Shown here: one piece after another, positions 58,253 through 64,000 of the stretch
Layout of the letters: each line of letters starts with the position of its first letter
Numbering within the stretch: the first letter of the stretch is position 1
Origin: Collybia mongolica
Lineage: Eukaryota; Basidiomycota; Agaricomycetes; Agaricales; Clitocybaceae
Direction of reading: 5' to 3'
Length of the DNA stretch: 64,000 nt
Assembly: GCA_013420905.1 (NCBI GenBank)
Contig: JAAXNY010000005.1
Location: 1,550,001-1,614,000 of the forward strand
Program-made: the position numbers and the translations under genes
The notes under the pieces: model-generated
The model's database searches: none
Told to the model about the DNA's origin: nothing
Seen by the model: only the letters and a program-made list of their open reading frames with translations

Positions 58253-60537
58253 ATGGCCCCCAACTGTGAGCCATTATGCTGCTTCGGCGATAGGTAGCCT
58301 CCCACAGCTCCCAGTAATTATATGTAAACTAATTCATACAATTTCCGCAGGCTCTACTTCACGTCGTTCCCCAGTCCGGCACCCTCTCCACAAACGCTTA
58401 ATCGTCGCTCGAAAGATCCCGGAAACCAACCAGCCGTACGCGCTCGGGCCAGAGGAGGGCCTGCGGCATCACCGGACGACGCTGCAACATATTACTATTT
58501 CACAATTGACGACCAATTGCTCTACCTATCGTTCTTCCAGGACTGGGGGCCACTCAATATATCCATGGTGTATAAGGCGTGTATTCTGATCCACGAACTC
58601 CTCGAGGTACGTCAAGGATCCGCACAACACATTTTTGCCGCATGCCACTCACGTGGACGTGTTTTTATTGTTTTTTTGACCAATCAGGATGCTGAGCTGA
58701 AGCCACACAGGCTAATCCTCTATTCCTCAAATGATCCACGGAGAAAGGCCAATGCGGCTTTGCTAATGGCACTCTATGTGGTGAGTGACTCCGCAAAGGA
58801 TCAGACTCCGAGTTTACGCGTCATAATAGATGATTGTTCAACGACGGCCTCCCTGGGAGGCATTTCATCCGATTGCTGAGATAGAATTCATGCCATTCCG
58901 TGATGCAGGTCGTGGTCCCTCTGACTTCAATCTCAGCATTCAGGATTGTCTGTGGGGTATGTGGAAGGCAATGCAGAACGGGCTCTGCGATATGAATGAA
59001 TTTAGTGTGGAGGATTATGAGTATTATGAGAAAGTGGAAAATGGGGACTGGAATTGGTTGACTCCTCATTTCATCGCGTTCGCGTCGCCGGTCGACTCCA
59101 ACTGGCTCAAAAGAGAAAAGGAAGCGAAGGAAAACTCGAAGCCTCCAGCCTCGGGAACCACAGTCCGCGCAGGATCAGCATCGTCTTCAACCAACCTCAA
59201 TAACCTAGCTCTTCAACGAAAGTTACCCCAGCCTTTCCTCAATTGCTTGGACTATTTTGAGAAGAGAAATGTCAAACTTGTGGTTCGTTTGAACACCGAG
59301 CTTTACGATCGAACCACTTTTCTGGATCGCGGGATCGACCATATGGAATTGTACTTTGATGACGGCACCAATCCCACGGACGAGATTGTGCGGACATTTA
59401 TAGATGTTGCGGACCGCATTATCGAAGAAGGAGGTGTTATCGCTGTTCATGTATGTGTCACATACCTTATCTGTCTGCTTTCCATGTTTACTGATTTCCT
59501 TCTGGTAGTGTAAAGCCGGCCTAGGAAGAACGGGTACACTCATCGGAGCATACCTGATCTGGAAGTACGGCTTTACTGCGAACGAAGCCATTGCATTCAT
59601 GCGCGTTGTTCGCCCTGGAAGTGTAGTTGGGCCGCAGCAGCAATACATGTACTTGAAACAGATGGAATGGGCAAAATGGTCTGCAGTGGACGAGATGCAG
59701 AAGGTTCAGACCGCCAATGCCATCGTATCGACAACACTCGTGACTCCTGCTACACCACCGGCTGAAACCGATGAAGACGTTGACGCCATGCAAACAACAC
59801 CTACTGGACCTAGCCAGTCCACTACACTCCCACCCGTCACACCAAGTCGCCACATCGCGAAAGCTGCAGCCGCGGCCAAGGCTATCGCACCACCCGGTCA
59901 GCCGCGCAAGACCCCCATCGCTAAACGTGTGGCGCACGATTCCGATTCGGAAGAAGAGACAGAGGACGTATTGCCTGCACTTGGAGTTGCTCCACGGGCC
60001 CGACTAAAACCCTCCAAGCCTACCGCGTCGAAGGGCGTCACTGCTTCTGAGCAAAGACCAACACGCGTCACAAGGTCTACCGCCGGCGCTGCTGTTATTC
60101 GCAAGACTGGCACGGGCGCTTCGACCCCTGCTTCTCCCATTAAATCCACGGGGCAACCACCCAACAAGATACCGCGGCTTGCCACTACGAGGACGACATC
60201 TGCGGCAAAGGCTGCGGCAGCTGCTACCGCTACCAACGCATCATCTTCGCGTCAACCGCAACCGGTATCTACACGACGTACCAACCCTCCGCCTTCACCT
60301 GTCCCATCAAGATTACCAACACTCATCCCATCGAAAAGACCACATCCGACTCACGTATCGTCGCTGAGCGAGGTCGCAAGTGCTGCTACCTTCAAGCGTG
60401 GCGGAGCTGCTTCGGATGCCTGGATGACGACGAATACCTCGGCTGTAGTAGTGCCTGCTACGAAATCAGAGCGGCCCGGGCTCAGAAGCGTGAGACGCAG
60501 ACGGAGTAGCTTTAGCTCTGCCGACGTTGTTGCCTGA
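58253..60537 (+). CDS. CDC14: CDC14-type protein phosphatase
   Basis: This dual-specificity phosphatase reverses CDK phosphorylation at mitotic exit. Joined exons give about 650 residues. The N-terminal DSPn domain includes [59 protein letters not shown] and [20 protein letters not shown]. The catalytic domain has [40 protein letters not shown], the P-loop [20 protein letters not shown] (intron between His and Cys) and [20 protein letters not shown]. The C-terminal third is Ala/Pro/Thr/Ser-rich and basic, as in other fungal Cdc14 tails. An acidic SDSEEETED patch lies at about 59941-59967. The first exon is short and its start is the least certain point. Confidence 0.93.
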
Positions 60538-60946
60538 GCCTTGGATCCGGCGTTGTGTTCTGCGCCGGTTTTTGTGGATTCATTACATACTGGATCGCCT
60601 TGCTTTGGTAAAATCCTGCTCTTAACAGTTCAAGTTTATGCTTTGCAGCATACCAATCTCTCACATTTTCGGATCTGACCTGTGTATATCCTCAATATCC
60701 CATTTCCCCCCCACCCATCCAATCTTTATTGTTGACAGATCGTGTCACTTTCATGCATTTCACCCCCACGCGTTGATCGATCTTGATCATCGATAGCATG
60801 TGGAGCTCGGTCTCCAAATGTGCGCGGAGGTAACTCATACATTCTACAATCATCTACATACTTGACTGTATACCTAAGTAAACCCGAATCGTATAGCTGT
60901 GTTATTATTCTTTCACTTCCCCCTTATGAATTGATTACTCGGCCAT
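60538..60946. other. Convergent 3' region
   Basis: It holds the 3' UTRs of CDC14 and HEM12. A C-run (60705-60711) and gatcgatcttgatcatcgat near 60775 are the only visible structure. Confidence 0.4.
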
Positions 60947-62195
60947 CTAGGAGCTGCTCTGGATCACTGAATATCTATGCACGCACTCGAAGAACCATCT
61001 CAAGTCCTCTGGCTCAACACCAGGGGTAATTCCATGCCCCAAGTTCGCGATCCAGCCTCCCTTGCCTTTGCGGAAGCCCTCACACATCCGTTTGACGGCG
61101 GCCTCAATGGCATCCCTCCCGCCGTATAACACATTAGGATCCATGTTCCCCTGTAACGCCACTTTATCACCAACAATACGACGCGCTTCAGCTGGATCGA
61201 TACACCAATCAATCCCTAGGACATCATAACCCGCATTTTCCGCCAAAAATCCCAGTGCATGGTTAGCACCTTTGGCAAAAAGCGTCATAGGGGTGGCAGG
61301 TAGGCCTTCGGCAGTAAGGCGGCTTTTCACATTAGTAGATATGTGCTGGAGAGTCGGGAACGAGAAAATTGAGAAATCATGCGGGGAGAGCTCTCCTGCC
61401 CATGAATCAAAAACTTGAAGAAGCTGCAAAGATACGATGGGTATTAAATGTGAGAGAGTAGATTAGAAGACGCACCTGGGCTCCTGCTTTCACTTGTCCG
61501 ACAAGGAAGTCAACGCAAACATCTGCGATGCGGAGGAGTAAGCTTTTGGACTCTTCGGGGTATTTGAAGATCCAAGATTTTGCAAGCTGCAACGTCTTGC
61601 TCCCCCCTCCCTCGATCATATATGCAAAAAGTGTCCAAGGGGCCCCACAAAAGCCGATGAGCGGGACTTCACCATCAAGTTCTGTCCTTGTCCTGGTGAT
61701 CGCATCGAAGACATACTTCAGTTCCTTGTTCACGTCAACAGCAGATGAGAGTTTGCTGACATCTGCCGGAGTAACGAGGGGATCAGGAAATTGAGGACCA
61801 GGATTCATTAAGACTTCCATGCCCATCGCCTGGGGGATGACAAGAATATCGCTAAAGATGATCGACGCATCAAGCAACCCACTGTACCGCTGAATCGGTT
61901 GCAAGGTGATCTTTGTGGCAAGTTCTGGGGTTCTACAAACTTCAAAGAATTCATGCGACTTGCGCACTTCACGAAATTCTGTACTGGCAACGTCAGATCA
62001 GCTCTGTTTTGGAATAAGATCGGTCTGACCAGGTAGGTAGCGCCCTGCCTGCCGCATCACCCAAACAGGTGCGCGCTCGGTTTCCTCTCCTAAATAATGA
62101 TACTGTAAGAGCATGAAGAGAACAGATACACTGCTGTCACCTCGAGCTGCACGCAAAATCAAGTCGTTTCGGAGCGTAGGAAATTGCGTGTTCAT
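60947..62195 (-). CDS. HEM12: Uroporphyrinogen decarboxylase
   Basis: This cytosolic heme-pathway enzyme decarboxylates uroporphyrinogen III to coproporphyrinogen III. ATG 62195 starts [21 protein letters not shown] short intron leads to the signature [14 protein letters not shown] and, in the next exon, [20 protein letters not shown]. Further blocks are [20 protein letters not shown] (substrate Asp), [74 protein letters not shown] and the C-terminal [20 protein letters not shown]. Length is about 365 residues, the family size. It is divergent from the Shg1-like gene. Confidence 0.96.
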
Positions 62196-62523
62196 TGTCA
62201 ATTCGAGTTCGCTGCTTGAGCCTTCTGGATTTTACAATCAGACGGGAAATTTAAGAGCCTTTACCTGAGAACAGACAGTGGAGTTCGGTTGTCGCGAGCA
62301 AGTCTCTTGCCGAGGGACTTGTAAAAGAGCACGAGATTTTAAAAAATAGATAACGATTAGATCCCTCCGACTCACGTGCGCCACAGACCTGACAAGGCGG
62401 TACTCACTGACAGTGACAACCTGCGCTGCGGGCACAGTAGATCAGGCTTTTAACGTCCCGCTCCTCCCCCACCTCCTTGTATAGCTATTCTCTTTCTGTA
62501 GAACTCTCTTACATCCAATCTGT
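62196..62523. promoter_or_regulatory. Divergent promoter, HEM12 / Shg1-like gene
   Basis: The 328-bp region between two start codons has pyrimidine-rich stretches (ctcctcccccacctcc near 62460) and no TATA box in a fitting position on either side. Confidence 0.45.
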
Positions 62524-63484
62524 ATGTCTATAACCAACCCAACCCAGCTTGTCGACGAGTAAGGCTCCCTTCTTCCTGATCATAGACATACAAAGACTCA
62601 CCTATCAACATCACCTTCCTATACAACTGACAGGTTCAAAAAGTCAGGCGAATTTGATCGCCTACGACAAGAACTCTTGTCACAATTCCAGCAAAGCGTG
62701 AGTTAAGCGGCCCTTCGGAACGAGCTACAGCCTCAAGCTTGCGTCAAGGATGGACTATCTGCCTTCAAGTCTCGAATAGAAGATATCGCACGACAACGCA
62801 TGATTTCCGACCAGAAACTGCGATTCCTACCTGAGGAGTCTGTACACAGAGAACTCATGCAAGAGATGGATAGGTTAGCCCAGAAATCATACTTACAAGT
62901 ATTCCATGGTGGAAACAATTGAACGCGTTCGTTGAAAGATACCCTGTCGTGGAACGCGCTGCCGCGGATGTGCAAATGCTCTCAGATCCTTCTTTCGCCG
63001 AGGATATCCGCACTCTCATTCAAGGGATTCTCCATAACGGGAAAGGACAAAAACCCCAACCTCAAAATGGTTCGACTGTGTCGTATTTCCCATAAGAACT
63101 TTTATTGACAGTGACATAGACTATGACATTGAGGTTAAGCTTGGGGTGCCTGTGAATGCAAAAATAATTCACTCCCCGAAGTCTGTTGACACTGCCCAAG
63201 ATGTAATTACCTCTCCACCAAATACAACGGAAGCGACTCCTTCCCTACAATCTCCAACCGTTGTCAGCGTAAACACGCCGCCTCCTATCACTGTTCTCGA
63301 AAAGTCTCCAGTACACGCTCCAGAAGGCGGCCTAGAAAAAGAAAAAACAACTATCGCCGCCATAGCTCCCCGTCCAGACCCACCCATAGTTACCCTCACG
63401 ACCGCCGATGGTGACTCTGTAGTCGATGTGGACATGGAGGACGGATCGCAACCTAACGGGGGCATCAAGGCTTCGAGTTCATAG
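62524..63484 (+). CDS. COMPASS component Shg1 / BOD1-like protein
   Basis: Exons join to MSITNPTQLVDEFKKSGEFD and DRLRQELLSQFQQS, then GLSAFKSRIEDIARQRMISD, EESVHRELMQEMDR and YPVVERAAADVQML. This matches the short helical Shg1 domain (LVxxFKKxGxFDxLR) of the Set1/COMPASS histone H3K4 methyltransferase complex. The rest is a Pro/Thr/Ser-rich, disordered C-terminal tail (for example VVSVNTPPPITVLEKSPVHA) ending in VDVDMEDGSQPNG. Length is about 245 residues, depending on which of two acceptors starts the third exon (AG at 62732 or the AAG at 62748; both keep the frame). Confidence 0.75.
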
Positions 63485-63750
63485 CATGATGTGCAACTGC
63501 AACTGTTTTTGCGCCGCATAGAATAGAAGCGAGCACTATGTACGTTACCGTTGTACGTTTGTCTAGCTCGATTTTGAATCTAGCCCATACAAAGGATATA
63601 CTATTAGGTACAAGTTGTTTACATTGATGTCCAGCATGCGCAAGTAACGAAGGGAACAAGATATGTAATAAATACCAGGCTCAATCCTAATTCTCCTACA
63701 GGTTTATTCACGAAGACGAAATTAAAGCCAAGAAATAAAGACGAGCCAAA
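63485..63750. other. Convergent 3' region
   Basis: This short spacer between converging genes shows nothing else. Confidence 0.4.
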
Positions 63751-64000
63751 TTACTTGAACTCATCCGCCTGGATAAGCGAAACAGCCTTTTGCGAGCGCG
63801 GTTTGATGGAACATTTGAATGGTTTGGGGTGACTGTCCACAAATAAAACTCGTTATTGCGTTAGAAGGCGCGCTCGATTCGAAATGCCCACCTAATAGTC
63901 CCTGTAGTGTTCTCATGCACAGGTTCTATGACCACACCGTTTTCGACACATTTGGATATATCAAAAACAGCCAAGGACATAACACATGAGATAAAGATGG
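63751..64000 (-). CDS. Cytochrome P450, C-terminal end (partial)
   Basis: Only the last two exons lie in the window. They read SLAVFDISKCVENGVVIEPV, HENTTGTI and, after a 60-nt intron, SHPKPFKCSIKPRSQKAVSL ending IQADEFK. The pattern D-I-x-K-x-x-x-E-N-G...HPxPFxCxIxPRS is the typical C-terminus of a common basidiomycete P450 group (O-methylsterigmatocystin-oxidoreductase-like). It differs from the two P450 genes at 50.7-56.5 kb, so it is not part of that duplication. The heme loop lies beyond the window edge. Confidence 0.8.

Noticed and set aside
1..64000. CRISPR arrays, bacterial operons or prophage
   Set aside because: Spliced eukaryotic genes throughout; no regularly spaced direct repeats seen.

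Overview
This is a nuclear window from a filamentous basidiomycete, most likely an Agaricomycete (mushroom-forming, probably a wood or litter decayer). The evidence is dense short GT-AG introns of about 45-60 nt, both strands packed with genes, no bacterial-type operons, basidiomycete-style families (an AANAT/PAA1-like acetyltransferase fused to an Mss4-like domain, large P450 complement, fungal DUF3445 enzymes) and secreted plant-polysaccharide hydrolases. Nearly all genes are split into small exons, so I reconstructed products by joining exons by eye. Coordinates run from start codon to stop codon and include introns.

Layout, left part (1-24.5 kb): the 3' end of mitochondrial ATP synthase subunit d; a secreted GH35 beta-galactosidase divergent from a hexokinase; an SOD-fold mitoribosomal protein (mS43 type); OST2/DAD1 of oligosaccharyltransferase; a dual-specificity phosphatase; a foldback element of about 480 bp; a tiny five-exon mitofissin (Atg44/DUF1748) gene divergent from the glycerophosphocholine acyltransferase GPC1; the acetyltransferase-Mss4 fusion; and a large CCCH-RBR E3 ubiquitin ligase. 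This part is mostly housekeeping.

Middle part (24.9-45.9 kb) is accessory and duplication-rich. It holds a tandem pair of membrane-anchored DUF3445 (heme-dependent oxidative N-demethylase-like) genes and an inverted pair of GH3 beta-xylosidases. One xylosidase copy looks intact and the other carries two frameshifts. Between the xylosidases lie an unrecognised gene and a proteinase-K-like subtilase with 6-, 17- and 13-nt micro-exons that carry or flank the Asp and His motifs. Next come two paralogous small secreted proteins with near-identical TATA elements, a MITE-like inverted repeat and two tRNA-derived SINE-like copies.

Right part (46.9-64 kb): an ATF/CREB bZIP regulator with four TGLTP repeats; two P450 genes of one subfamily flanking a decayed P450 relic; CDC14 phosphatase; HEM12 uroporphyrinogen decarboxylase divergent from a COMPASS-Shg1 gene; and the 3' end of an unrelated P450 cut by the window edge. 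HEM12 (heme synthesis) lies near heme enzymes (P450s, DUF3445), but nothing indicates a functional cluster. Several intergenic stretches of 1-2.5 kb hold nothing I can assign.
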